Source: DASZPL01 sp035550315
GTDB lineage: Bacteria > Actinomycetota > Actinomycetes > JAFAQI01
Reading direction: 5' to 3'
DNA: 24,502 nucleotides
NCBI GenBank assembly: GCA_035550315.1
Contig: DASZPL010000176.1
Coordinates: 1-24,502 of the forward strand
Within the stretch, counting starts at the first letter, position 1; each line of letters opens with the position of its first letter. Of the stretch, positions 1-8,292 are shown in pieces. A program made the translations under genes and the position numbers. The notes beneath the pieces are model-generated. The model saw nothing but the letters and a program-made list of their open reading frames with translations, made no database searches and was not told the origin of the DNA.

Positions 1-2312
1 TGGCCCGCGCCGGCGGCGTACCGAAGGAAGTCGGCGTAGTGCTTCGCGTCGGCACTAGGGAGGCCCTTGGTCGGGACCGAGGCGTAGATCGGCAGCATGC
101 CGGGGTAGGCGTGCTTGTCCGCGGCGGAGGTGCGCAACCGCTGGTAGTTAACCGGCCAGCTGCCGGTCTGCGGGTCCCCGTGCAGCGACTGGGCCGCGGT
201 CCGCAACGCCTTGGCAGTCGGCTGGACGAAGGTTCGGCCGGTTGGGCTCGTGAACTTGCTCGGTGCGCTCGCCGACCGCTGCGTCTCGAGTGCGGCCACC
301 GAGAGGTTGTAGCGGCGAGCGTCGCCGAGCGACACGACGCCGAGCATGAACCGGTGGCCGGGCGACTGCCGGCCGGCGGCGACCAGCTTCGCGCCAGCGG
401 TGTCGCCGGGGATCGGTGACGGCAGGAAGCAGGTGGTCTGCGACTGCGAGATCGCGAACTCCATGTCCTGGGCGATGTTGAACAGGCTCGCCGTCGGAGC
501 GGCGACCAGCGGCAGGTACGGCACCGGGTCGGCGGCGAGGCAGTCGTTCTTCCCCGGCTGATACTCGGCCGTCGGCTCGAACGAGTCGAGCAGCGGCCAT
601 TGGCTGACCGGCAGCTTGATGCCCTTGTAGTTGGGGTTGACCCGCATGCCCCACGGATCCGGCTTGCCGTTGAGCCAGGCCCGCGCCTCCGGGTCGGCAT
701 TGATGTACGACGTCAACGCGGTCATCACGTCCGAGTTGGTGTTGACCGTGAGCAGGGTTGCGGCGGCGTCGATCTCGGGGGTCGGGATGTTCGGGTTCAG
801 CGCCTGAAACTCGGGGTCGAACGCCATGTTCAGCGGGTTGTTGCCGAGCGTCGCGACGCCGTCGGTGGTCGGGTAGGCCTCCTTGACGAAGGTCTGGTCC
901 GGATAGGACTCGGTCAACAGCTTCGCCAGTAATCGGGCATCGAGCCGCAACCGGCTGACCGGTTTGCCGCTGCGGTTGTCGATGTCGAAGGCGATCCCGA
1001 AACCGCTGATCGCGACCGGAGCGTTTACCCGCGGCGTCGAGCCCGGGCCTACCGCCTGGCTGCCGATCGAGGCGTCGATGTTGCCGCTCGCCAGCAGGTT
1101 GCGCGCCTCCGGTTCCGGGGTCTGCACGTGCTTGAGGTTGAACAGCTTTGCTTGCAGGCAGAAGTGCGGCGCCCATTGGGTGGCGGCCTGGGCGAGCAAC
1201 TCCGAGCCGTAGACGTCCAGTGGCGCTTGGTTGCTCACGACGTCGCAGACGTTGTCGGCGGCCGCGAAGCTGAGCGGGAAGCTGATGCGGTTCGCCCAGT
1301 TGGAGGGGCTCCACCACAGCGAGCCGTCGACGGCGGCGGCGCCGCTCTGCTCGACGTTGTTGAGCAGCTGTCCCGGCTTGAAGTTGCCCTTGGTCTCGCA
1401 GTTTGCCTGGGCGTCGGCGACGTCGGCCGCGTCCGGCCGCGCGGCCTTCGGCAGCAGGTGGCCGGCCGGGTCGCAGCTGATGCCCTCGATCGGCACCGCG
1501 ACCAGCGAGCAGGGCACCTGCTGCGAGCAGCCGAGTGATGCGTGGTCTTCCGCCGTGAAGATGTCGAAGTCGGCCTGTCCGTTGCCGGCCTTGTCGGTGA
1601 CACCGAACGTCTCGTTGCTGGGAAGCGCCAGTGAGCTGAGGTTCTCCGGGCTGGCTTCCGGCGCCTGTCCTGCGCAGCCGTCCGGCCCGCCCGGGTAGCT
1701 CTTGTGGCCGGCCGCCTTGAACGGCACCCAGCGCTGCGCCTCGACCCCGATCAGCTGGTTCTTGCAGGACGTCGGCTGTCGATGCGCGGACAGCGCGCCG
1801 ACCGACGATTTGCGCTGCGCCTTGGACGCCAATGCGTCTGAGCGCCACGCGGGGTACGCGTCGTAACTCGCCCGGAAGCGTTCGTCGGCGTACTGCGTCC
1901 AGCAGGTCCGCGGGCTCAGCCGCTGGCGGGCCGGCACGTGCTTGGAGTCGAGCCCCCGGCATTCGAGGAGGTCGAAGGAGTACTCCTCGTTCTGCGCGTA
2001 GTCGGAGTTCACGTCCGAGTAGATGCCGTCGGTCGGGTGGGCACCTGACCAGGAGACGTGGATTTGCTGCAACGACCGCAGGTCGTTGGTCTGCGACACC
2101 GTCACGTACACCTTGCGGTGATCGACGACCTTCCGCTTCGTGCCGTGTTCGACGTAGAACCGTTTCGCCACATGCGACTTGGTCGCGGTGATCGGTGCCG
2201 CCAAGCCGGCGGCGTGGACGGCGGGTAACGCTCCGGCCCCGCCAGGGACCGCCAGGCCGGCGGACACCACCGCCGTAAGCGCCGCCAGCCAGCGGAGCAG
2301 GCGCGTCGTCAT
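1..2312 (-). CDS. Large secreted Cys-rich PstS-like substrate-binding protein (C-terminus outside window)
   Basis: An uninterrupted frame runs from ATG at 2312 to the left edge, giving about 770 residues without a stop. The first ~35 residues (MTTRLLRWLAALTAVVSAGL, then an Ala-rich stretch) look like a Sec signal peptide. About a dozen cysteines are spread over the first 650 residues, which suggests an extracytoplasmic disulfide-bonded fold. Two segments resemble PstS-type periplasmic binding proteins: one around residues 425-460 (VAISGFGIAFDIDN, then LDARLLAKLLTESYPD) and one near the edge (YPGMLPIYASVPTKG, then ADFLRYAAGAG). The N-terminal ~200 residues are not a domain I recognise. The ATG overlaps the pstS stop in an ATGA, so translation is probably coupled and the protein probably works with the Pst system at the cell surface. 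Whether it binds phosphate or another ligand cannot be told from this sequence. Confidence 0.8.
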   Translation of the reverse strand, partial: MTTRLLRWLAALTAVVSAGLAVPGGAGALPAVHAAGLAAPITATKSHVAKRFYVEHGTKRKVVDHRKVYVTVSQTNDLRSLQQIHVSWSGAHPTDGIYSDVNSDYAQNEEYSFDLLECRGLDSKHVPARQRLSPRTCWTQYADERFRASYDAYPAWRSDALASKAQRKSSVGALSAHRQPTSCKNQLIGVEAQRWVPFKAAGHKSYPGGPDGCAGQAPEASPENLSSLALPSNETFGVTDKAGNGQADFDIFTAEDHASLGCSQQVPCSLVAVPIEGISCDPAGHLLPKAARPDAADVADAQANCETKGNFKPGQLLNNVEQSGAAAVDGSLWWSPSNWANRISFPLSFAAADNVCDVVSNQAPLDVYGSELLAQAATQWAPHFCLQAKLFNLKHVQTPEPEARNLLASGNIDASIGSQAVGPGSTPRVNAPVAISGFGIAFDIDNRSGKPVSRLRLDARLLAKLLTESYPDQTFVKEAYPTTDGVATLGNNPLNMAFDPEFQALNPNIPTPEIDAAATLLTVNTNSDVMTALTSYINADPEARAWLNGKPDPWGMRVNPNYKGIKLPVSQWPLLDSFEPTAEYQPGKNDCLAADPVPYLPLVAAPTASLFNIAQDMEFAISQSQTTCFLPSPIPGDTAGAKLVAAGRQSPGHRFMLGVVSLGDARRYNLSVAALETQRSASAPSKFTSPTGRTFVQPTAKALRTAAQSLHGDPQTGSWPVNYQRLRTSAADKHAYPGMLPIYASVPTKGLPSADAKHYADFLRYAAGAG

Positions 2313-3976
2313 CCGCTGGCGTCCCGCGAGCGGATCCGCTGCCACAGCAGCGGCGGGACCACCACCAAGGCGACCAGCAAGAGTCCGGCGAGGACGGCGA
2401 GGACGGCGCGCAGTGCCGAGCTCTGCGAGCCGGGCAGCTGGGTCGGCGAGCCGACGAGCTGCTGGCCGTCGGAACCGGTCGACCCGCCAGCGACACTGCC
2501 GGTCGCCGGATCAACCGCCGCGCCCGACGCACCGCCAGCCGTGCCGCTTGCGGCTGCGCCCGGCGCCGAGCCCCCGCCGCCGCCGGCGGCCCCGGGTGAT
2601 GCCGTGCCCGTGCTGCCCGAGCCGGACGTCGTGCCACTCGAGCGAATCGGGGTGCTCACGTGGATGCCGGCGTTGCCGCCCGGATTGATCTGCCCGGTGT
2701 CACCGCTGCCGGTGCACGGACCTGCCCCCGCCTTGTCGCACGCGGGCGGCTTCGGCGCGATCTTCGCCAGGTAGTTCTCGGTCGGATGACCGGCGATGAA
2801 CGTCGGGTTGTGGCAGGTGGTGACGTTTTCCTTGGTCAGGTCGACCGCCGAGTCGGCCTGGTGCTCCTTCGCGATCTGCTTGAACCCGGCCTGCACGAGG
2901 TTGACCGGCAACGGGGAGTAGCCGATCGGGCCCATCTCCTTCTGCCCCTGGCAGATGGAGTAGTAGAGGTAGTCGGCGAGCGTCTGCCGCTTGGCGGTCG
3001 TCATCTTCGCGTCGTTCGCGGCGGTCGGGATGATCATGTAGGAGTACGACGACAACGGGTAGGTCCGCGGGTCGTTGTCGACGTAGACCTGATCGAGCTT
3101 TTGCAGCAGGTAGTCGGGCGACTTCGCGTCGTAGTTGATCTGGGCCTTGGTCAGCGCCACCGCGACGTTGTATTGGTTGGGCAACGTGAAGTACCCGGCG
3201 GCGTTCTCCAGCTTGGCGACCGGGTAGTTCTGCCCGAGCGCGTAGGAGTACTCGTCGTAGCCGATGGCGCCGTTGGCCGAGCCGGACGAGATGAAGTTCA
3301 TGACGCCGTCAGATCCGTTCTCGGCCACCTGGTTGCCCTTGCGCGGGAAGTACTCGGTGAACCCGCTGCGGCCTTGAAACTTGGTCCAGAGGCTGGGGAA
3401 CTGCTTGGCCAGGTAGGTCGTGAACTGCGCCGTGTCGCCCGAGCCCTCGGAGTGCACGACCGGCGTGATCGGCAATGACGGCAGCTTGCGGCCGTTGTTG
3501 TCCTGGGTGATTGCCGGGTCGTCCCAGTTCGTGATCTGGTTGGTGAAGATCTTGGCGATCGTCTCGCCGGACAGCCGCAGGTTGCGCACCAGCTGGCCGC
3601 CGACCCGGACTTGGTACGGGAACGACGTACCGCCGGCCACGATCGGCAGGTACGCGTACGCACGGCCGCGCGAGGTGTCGCTGGCGCCGGTCGCCTCGTC
3701 GGTGCCCTGGTAACCGATGTCGCTGACCGCGAAGTCAACCGTCTTGTTCGCGAAGTCGGTGCGGCCCTGCGCGGAGCCGTTGCCGGTGTAGACCACCTGC
3801 AGGCCGTTGGGCTGCACGTCGGCGATCCACTGGTTGACGGCGTTCGCCGCCCAGGTGGAGCCGGAGCCCTGGATCAAGGCATGCGCCGAGTTGGCTGCTT
3901 GCGCGGCGGTCGCCGGCAGCGCCAAGCCGAGGGCGGACAGCGTGACCGCCGCGATCGCGGCGGAAGCTTTGCGCAT
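2309..3976 (-). CDS. pstS: PstS phosphate-binding protein with C-terminal membrane anchor
   Basis: Extracytoplasmic phosphate receptor of the Pst ABC importer, about 555 residues from the chosen ATG. A Sec signal peptide (MRKASAAIAAVTLSALGLAL, cleavage near AQA-A) lacks a lipobox cysteine. Phosphate-pocket motifs are visible: GSGSTWAANA, SDIGYQ, and HSEGSGDT in place of the common RSDGSGT. After the binding domain comes a ~120-residue Gly/Ser/Ala/Thr linker, a hydrophobic segment (about residues 519-545) and the positive tail QRIRSRDASG. The protein is therefore probably tethered by its C-terminus, unlike typical lipid-anchored or soluble PstS. The start at 3976 has a Shine-Dalgarno-like GAAAGG about 10 bases upstream. 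An alternative ATG at 3994 overlaps the pstA stop (ATGA) and adds six residues. The stop overlaps the next gene's ATG. Confidence 0.93.
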   Translation of the reverse strand: MRKASAAIAAVTLSALGLALPATAAQAANSAHALIQGSGSTWAANAVNQWIADVQPNGLQVVYTGNGSAQGRTDFANKTVDFAVSDIGYQGTDEATGASDTSRGRAYAYLPIVAGGTSFPYQVRVGGQLVRNLRLSGETIAKIFTNQITNWDDPAITQDNNGRKLPSLPITPVVHSEGSGDTAQFTTYLAKQFPSLWTKFQGRSGFTEYFPRKGNQVAENGSDGVMNFISSGSANGAIGYDEYSYALGQNYPVAKLENAAGYFTLPNQYNVAVALTKAQINYDAKSPDYLLQKLDQVYVDNDPRTYPLSSYSYMIIPTAANDAKMTTAKRQTLADYLYYSICQGQKEMGPIGYSPLPVNLVQAGFKQIAKEHQADSAVDLTKENVTTCHNPTFIAGHPTENYLAKIAPKPPACDKAGAGPCTGSGDTGQINPGGNAGIHVSTPIRSSGTTSGSGSTGTASPGAAGGGGGSAPGAAASGTAGGASGAAVDPATGSVAGGSTGSDGQQLVGSPTQLPGSQSSALRAVLAVLAGLLLVALVVVPPLLWQRIRSRDASG

Positions 3977-3990
3977 GGGCGTCTTGCCTT

Positions 3991-5097
3991 TCATCGCGCG
4001 GTCCGCTGGCGTGCCAGCAGCCGGATCAGCACGAACCCGACGATCACGAGACCGAGCAGCACGCTGGCGGCGCCGTACGCGCGGGTGATGTACGTCGGCT
4101 CGCCGCTGCGGACGGCGCTGAAGACGAACAGCGGCAGCGAGTTCATCGGGTTCACGTTCGGGTTGTAGTTGAGGAAGGTCGACGCTCCGGACACGATGAG
4201 CACCGGAGCGGTTTCGCCGATGCCACGGGCCACGCCCAAAATCAGCGAAGTCGCCAAGCCGGGCCGGGCCGTCGGCAACACGACTCGACGGACCGTCTGC
4301 CACTGCGAGCTGCCGAGCGCCCAGCCGGCCTCGCGCAAGCCGCCGGGCACCACGCGCAGCACGACCTCACTCGACCGCGCGATGATCGGCAGCATCGTGA
4401 TCGAGATGGCCAGCGCGGCGGCGAGGCCGGTCCGGGAGTAGCCGAGGCCCACGATCAGCAGGCTGTAGATGAACAGGCCGGCGACCAGGTCGGGAAGCGC
4501 GGTCATCGCTTCGACGACGGTCCGGACCACCTTGGACAGCCGGCCGCCCACCTCGGTCATGTAGATCGCGGCACCGAGACCGAGTGGCAGCGAGATCGCG
4601 ACCGCAATCGCCAGCTCGACAAATGACCCGACGATGGCGTGCAGGATGCCGCCACGGGTCAGCGGGTCCTGCGGCCCGACGCCGGCCATGTCGTGGGTGA
4701 AGAAGTTGAGGTGGTGGTAGGCGGGCCAGCCCTTGTAGAACGTGAAGACAACGACGGTGAGCAACGCCGCGCCGACGACCGCCGCCCCGCCGGCGATCAG
4801 GGCGGCGACCACCCGGTCAATCACGACGGGTCGCGGATGCGAACAGCTGGTCACCAGCGCGTAGAGGCCGACGAACGCGGCGTACCAGCAGAGCCCGAAA
4901 CCAAGCGCGCCGGACAGCGGCAGGATCTGCTCGTAGAGCAGCCAGACCAGCGCCAGGGCCGCAGCCGCCGCGCCGAGCATCGACAGCCGGTCGTCGAGCG
5001 ACCGCGTCTGCAGCTTGCGGAAAGTCTCCGGCTCGGTCGTCTCCGGGCCCGGGACGATGCCGGTCAGCGCCGCGTCGGCGAAGTTGGCCAGCGTCAT
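3991..5097 (-). CDS. pstA: Phosphate ABC transporter permease PstA
   Basis: Inner-membrane permease of the phosphate importer, 368 residues. The C-terminal ~260 residues are a typical PstA: an aromatic-rich extracytoplasmic segment (GWPAYHHLNFFTHDM), then LTRGGILHAIVGS, then the cytoplasmic EAA loop EAGWALGSSQWQTVRRVVLP that docks on PstB, then GVARGIGETAPVLIVSGAS. The first ~90 residues carry a cytoplasmic stretch and two further hydrophobic segments (about 41-85), so the protein is longer than the ~300-residue family norm. It starts 7 bases after the pstC stop and ends at the pstS leader, so it is co-transcribed. Confidence 0.95.
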   Translation of the reverse strand: MTLANFADAALTGIVPGPETTEPETFRKLQTRSLDDRLSMLGAAAAALALVWLLYEQILPLSGALGFGLCWYAAFVGLYALVTSCSHPRPVVIDRVVAALIAGGAAVVGAALLTVVVFTFYKGWPAYHHLNFFTHDMAGVGPQDPLTRGGILHAIVGSFVELAIAVAISLPLGLGAAIYMTEVGGRLSKVVRTVVEAMTALPDLVAGLFIYSLLIVGLGYSRTGLAAALAISITMLPIIARSSEVVLRVVPGGLREAGWALGSSQWQTVRRVVLPTARPGLATSLILGVARGIGETAPVLIVSGASTFLNYNPNVNPMNSLPLFVFSAVRSGEPTYITRAYGAASVLLGLVIVGFVLIRLLARQRTAR

Positions 5098-5104
5098 GCG
5101 GCGA

Positions 5105-6121
5105 TCACGCCTCGAGGCCAGCGCCGCTGCGGCTGCGGTTCACGATGATGGCGGCGATCGTGTTGACGACCAGGGTCAGCAGGAAGAGGACGAAGCCAGC
5201 GGCCAGCAACGCCGAGAGCTGCGCAGACGTGGCGTCCTGGAACTGGTTGGCGATCAGCGACGAGATCGTGACGGTGCCGTTCTCGAGGATGCGCACCTTG
5301 AGGTCGAAGCTCAGCGAGATGATCAGCAGAACCGCGACCGTCTCGCCGAGGGCCCGTCCGAGCCCGAGCATCGTGCCGCCGATGATCCCGCCGCGCCCGA
5401 ACGGCAGGACGACGGACCGGATCATCCCCCAGCGGGTCGATCCCAGCGCGAGGGCCGCCTCCCGTTCACCGATCGGCGCTTGGGCGAACACGTTGCGCAT
5501 CACGGCGCAGGCCAGGGGAATGACCATCATCGCGACCGCCAAGCCAGCGGTGAACGGCGACAGCTCGTAGCGCGGTTGGTAGAACGACGCCGCGCGCGGG
5601 TCGGCGCCATGCACCGCGAAGATCGGAATCCACCCGAACCACTCGGAGATCCAGCGCGCGACAAAGAGCGCGTGGGGCTGCAGCAGCGCCACGCCCCAGA
5701 CGCCGTACACGATGCTCGGGACCGCCGCCATCAGGTCGACCAGCGAGACCAATGTCCCGCGCAGCCGCCGCGGGGCGTACTCGCTGATGTAGAGCGCGGT
5801 GGCAAGGGCGAGCGGGAACGCGACGACCAGGGCGATGACCGCAACCTCGATCGTGCCGACGAGCGCGGATGCGATCCCGATGATGTTGCGCTCGGGCAGC
5901 CAGTCGTTCTCGGTGATGAAGCTCAGGCCGTAGCGGTGCAGCGTGGGGATCAGCTGGTAGCCGAGGAACAGTCCGATCGAGCCGGTCAGCACCAGGACGA
6001 AGCAGCCGATCGCGCGCGCCGACCCACGAAACGTGCGATCGGACCTGGACCAGCCCCCGGGGATGCGTCGCGGTTCGTCGACTGGCGGCGACGGTGGCGG
6101 CGCCGTGCTCAGCGTCGTCAT
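5105..6121 (-). CDS. pstC: Phosphate ABC transporter permease PstC
   Basis: Second permease subunit of the phosphate importer, 338 residues, with about six membrane spans. A Pro-rich cytoplasmic N-terminus (MTTLSTAPPPSPPVDEP) precedes the first span near residue 36. Family marks include RGSARAIGCFVLV, the STALVGTIEVA-like region read here as SALVGTIEVAVIALVVAFPL, PSIVYGVWGVA, and the EAA loop EREAALALGSTRWGMIRSVV followed by GLGRALGETVAVLLI. It lies 12 bases after the pstB stop and 7 bases before pstA. The Shine-Dalgarno sequence is weak, which suggests translation coupled to pstB. Confidence 0.95.
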   Translation of the reverse strand: MTTLSTAPPPSPPVDEPRRIPGGWSRSDRTFRGSARAIGCFVLVLTGSIGLFLGYQLIPTLHRYGLSFITENDWLPERNIIGIASALVGTIEVAVIALVVAFPLALATALYISEYAPRRLRGTLVSLVDLMAAVPSIVYGVWGVALLQPHALFVARWISEWFGWIPIFAVHGADPRAASFYQPRYELSPFTAGLAVAMMVIPLACAVMRNVFAQAPIGEREAALALGSTRWGMIRSVVLPFGRGGIIGGTMLGLGRALGETVAVLLIISLSFDLKVRILENGTVTISSLIANQFQDATSAQLSALLAAGFVLFLLTLVVNTIAAIIVNRSRSGAGLEA

Positions 6122-6133
6122 CCGATAGCTGAT

Positions 6134-6967
6134 TCAGCCGAAGCGGCCGTGGACGTAGTCCGCCGTGCGCGGATCCGTCGGCGTACTGAACATCTGCTCG
6201 GTGGGTCCGGACTCGACGATGACGCCGGGGGCGCCTTGCTCGGCCAGGAAGAAGGCGCATTGCTGGGAGACCCGCGCGGCCTGCTGCATGTTGTGCGTGA
6301 CGATCACGATCGTCACCTGCTCGCGGAGTGCGGCGATGGTCTCCTCGATCCGCCGGGTGGAGGTCGGGTCGAGTGCCGAGCACGGCTCGTCCATCAGCAG
6401 CACGTCCGGGCTCACCGCGAGCGACCGGGCGATGCACAACCGCTGCTGCTGGCCACCGGACAGCGCCCCGGCGGGCCGATCGAGCCGATCTTTGACTTCG
6501 GCCCACAAGCCGGCTCGCCGCAGGCAGTCCTCGGCGATGTCGGCCCGCTGCGCGCGACCGGTGCGGATTCCCGTCAGCTTCAGGCCGGCCGTCGCGTTGT
6601 CGCCGATGCTCATGGCCGGGAACGGGTTGGGCTTCTGGAAGACCATGCCGATCCGGCGCCGAGTCTCCGTGACCCGCTGCTCGGGACCGTAGATGTCCTC
6701 GCCGTTCAGCCGAACCTCGCCGGCGAGCTTTGCCGACGGCACCGACTCATGCATCCGGTTGAGGATTCGCAGGAACGTCGACTTGCCGCAGCCGGACGGT
6801 CCGATCAGGGCGGTCACGGTGCCCGGTCGCATTGACAGGGACACCCGCTCGAGCACCTTGGTCGCACCGAACCACGCCGACACCAGCTCGGCGTCGAGCT
6901 GCGCACCGGTGACGGCGACCGAAGCCTCGGCGCCCGGTCGCTCGAGCACGGCGAAACTGCTGCTCAC
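6134..6967 (-). CDS. pstB: Phosphate ABC transporter ATP-binding protein PstB
   Basis: Cytoplasmic ATPase that powers phosphate import, 277 residues from the GTG at 6967. This start is preferred because GAGGGGG lies about 6 bases upstream and because the longer frame (ATG 7087) would read through the PHO box. Walker A is GPSGCGKS (about 56-63), the Q-loop FQKPNPFP, the signature LSGGQQQR, Walker B VLLMDEPCSALDP and the switch VTHNMQQA. The FQKPNPFP and CSALDPTST signatures are specific to PstB. It is the first gene of the operon here, whereas the usual order puts pstB last. Confidence 0.95.
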   Translation of the reverse strand: MSSSFAVLERPGAEASVAVTGAQLDAELVSAWFGATKVLERVSLSMRPGTVTALIGPSGCGKSTFLRILNRMHESVPSAKLAGEVRLNGEDIYGPEQRVTETRRRIGMVFQKPNPFPAMSIGDNATAGLKLTGIRTGRAQRADIAEDCLRRAGLWAEVKDRLDRPAGALSGGQQQRLCIARSLAVSPDVLLMDEPCSALDPTSTRRIEETIAALREQVTIVIVTHNMQQAARVSQQCAFFLAEQGAPGVIVESGPTEQMFSTPTDPRTADYVHGRFG

Positions 6968-7013
6968 GGATCCCCCTCGACTGCTGCGGACGTCCGTCAA
7001 GCAGCACAACGTA

Positions 7014-7046
7014 CGAATGTGAACACTCTGCGAACGGCAGACGAAG
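7014..7046 (-). promoter_or_regulatory. Putative PHO box (three 11-bp direct repeats) upstream of pstB
   Basis: Read on the minus strand, three consecutive 11-mers occur in register: CTTCGTCTGCC, GTTCGCAGAGT and GTTCACATTCG. The core GTTC(A/G)C repeating every 11 bases is the layout of PhoP-binding direct-repeat units described in Streptomyces. The block ends 47 bases before the pstB GTG, where an activator site would be expected. It also lies 36 bases before the divergent small gene at 7082, so it could act on both directions. The repeats are seen directly; binding by PhoP is inference. Confidence 0.65.
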
Positions 7047-7081
7047 AGTCGCTGACAGCGGGCGGAAGCCGGCTGCGGTCG

Positions 7082-7282
7082 ATGCACGATTCATCCGTGA
7101 CCGGTGTTTCTCGCGTGATGCGCGGGCTTCTCGGCCTCGTCGTCCTGGGCCTCGGCTGCTTCGTTGCCGTCGTCGCGTCCGGCGCCGCACACGACGGCGT
7201 CCAGGCGCTGGGCGTCCTGCTCGGCGGAGTGGCCGCCACCGGCGGAGCGCTGGTCGCCGCCGAAGCCGTCCAGTCGACTTGA
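7082..7282 (+). CDS. Small two-helix membrane protein
   Basis: Encodes about 66 residues with two hydrophobic segments, MRGLLGLVVLGLGCFVAVVA and ALGVLLGGVAATGGALVAAE, joined by a short polar turn. I recognise no family. Its stop lies 6 bases before the uppP-like ATG on the same strand, so it may be co-transcribed and act with that phosphatase. The start is uncertain: ATG 7082 has only a distant purine-rich GGCGGAAG, GTG 7097 and ATG 7119 are alternatives, and an earlier GTG at 7019 would place coding sequence over the PHO box. Function unknown. Confidence 0.5.
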   Translation: MHDSSVTGVSRVMRGLLGLVVLGLGCFVAVVASGAAHDGVQALGVLLGGVAATGGALVAAEAVQST

Positions 7283-7288
7283 GGCTGG

Positions 7289-8209
7289 ATGTCTGACCTC
7301 AGCTACTTGCAGGCCACGACCATTGGATTGCTGCAAGGCGTTACCGAGCTGTTCCCGATCTCCAGCCTCGGGCACTCGGTGCTCGTCCCCGCGTGGATCG
7401 GGGGCAGCTGGCGCCACCTCGTCACCGAGCAGTCCGCGAGCGGGGATGCGCCGTACCTGACCTTCATCGTCGCCGTGCACTGCGCGACCGCGTTGGCGCT
7501 GGTGGTCTATTACGCCGGGGCGTGGGTTCGGATCGTCGGGGGCCTGCTGACCAGCATCCGCGACCGGCGGATCGCCACGACGACCCAGCGACTGGCCTGG
7601 CTGATCGTGCTGGCCACCATCCCGGCCGGGATCCTCGGGCTCGCCTTGGAGCACGAGCTTCGCACCGTGTTCGCGAAGCCGGTCGCCGCGGCCGCGTTCT
7701 TGATCGGCAACGGCGTCGTCCTGATGCTCGGCGAGCAACTGCGGCGACGAAGTCAAGCGGCTCCGACCGAGGTCAGCCACCGCCACTCCGTGAGCGGCTC
7801 CCAACGCGTGGCCGAGGCCGAGGCGCTGGTCATCACGCGGGTCGGCGTACGGGACGCCATCGCGGTCGGCGTCGCGCAAAGCGGGGCACTACTGGCCGGC
7901 ATCAGCCGGTCCGGCGTCACGATGGTCGCCGGCCTGTTCCGCGGGCTGGACCGTGAGAGCGCCGCGAACTTCGCGTTCTTGCTGGCAACCCCGATCATCC
8001 TGGCCGCCGGCATCTACAAGCTGCCCGAGCTCGCGCAGTCGTCAGCCAGCGGCATCCGCGGCCCGACTCTCGCCGGGGCGCTCGTCGCCGGCCTCGCGGC
8101 GTACGCCGCGATCCGCTTCCTGACCCGGTACTTCGAGAACCGCGGCCTCACCCCATTTGCGATCTACTGCCTGCTCTTCGGCGTCGCGAGCATCGTCCGG
8201 TTCGGCTAG
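7289..8209 (+). CDS. uppP: Undecaprenyl-diphosphatase family protein (UppP/BacA)
   Basis: Polytopic membrane phosphatase of the family that converts undecaprenyl diphosphate to the monophosphate carrier for peptidoglycan synthesis, 306 residues. The first motif is QGVTELFPISSLGH (about 16-29), matching the (E/Q)xxxE pattern with the conserved histidine. The second is AGISRSGVT (about 203-211), where the family normally has PGxSRSxxT, so the proline is alanine here. A hydrophilic loop (about 150-185) between spans is longer than in E. coli BacA. GAGGCTGG before the ATG serves as ribosome-binding site. The two motif deviations leave open a divergent lipid-pyrophosphate substrate. Confidence 0.85.
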   Translation: MSDLSYLQATTIGLLQGVTELFPISSLGHSVLVPAWIGGSWRHLVTEQSASGDAPYLTFIVAVHCATALALVVYYAGAWVRIVGGLLTSIRDRRIATTTQRLAWLIVLATIPAGILGLALEHELRTVFAKPVAAAAFLIGNGVVLMLGEQLRRRSQAAPTEVSHRHSVSGSQRVAEAEALVITRVGVRDAIAVGVAQSGALLAGISRSGVTMVAGLFRGLDRESAANFAFLLATPIILAAGIYKLPELAQSSASGIRGPTLAGALVAGLAAYAAIRFLTRYFENRGLTPFAIYCLLFGVASIVRFG

Positions 8210-8292
8210 CCGTCCGCCCGCCAGGCACTCTTCGCCCGCGATTCATCGACGGGCCACGCCGTCGTCACGCGGCTCCATCACAGTGATCCGCC

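Noticed and set aside
148..2637. Long minus-strand open frame over the large secreted protein gene
   Set aside because: Its translation is Arg/Pro/Ala-rich low-complexity without domains. The overlapping frame has a signal peptide, a start coupled to pstS and PstS-like segments.
5015..6835. 606-residue plus-strand open frame opposite pstC and pstB
   Set aside because: The translation is Arg/Asp/Gln/Gly-rich, typical of an antisense shadow in high-GC DNA. The minus strand encodes intact PstC and PstB.
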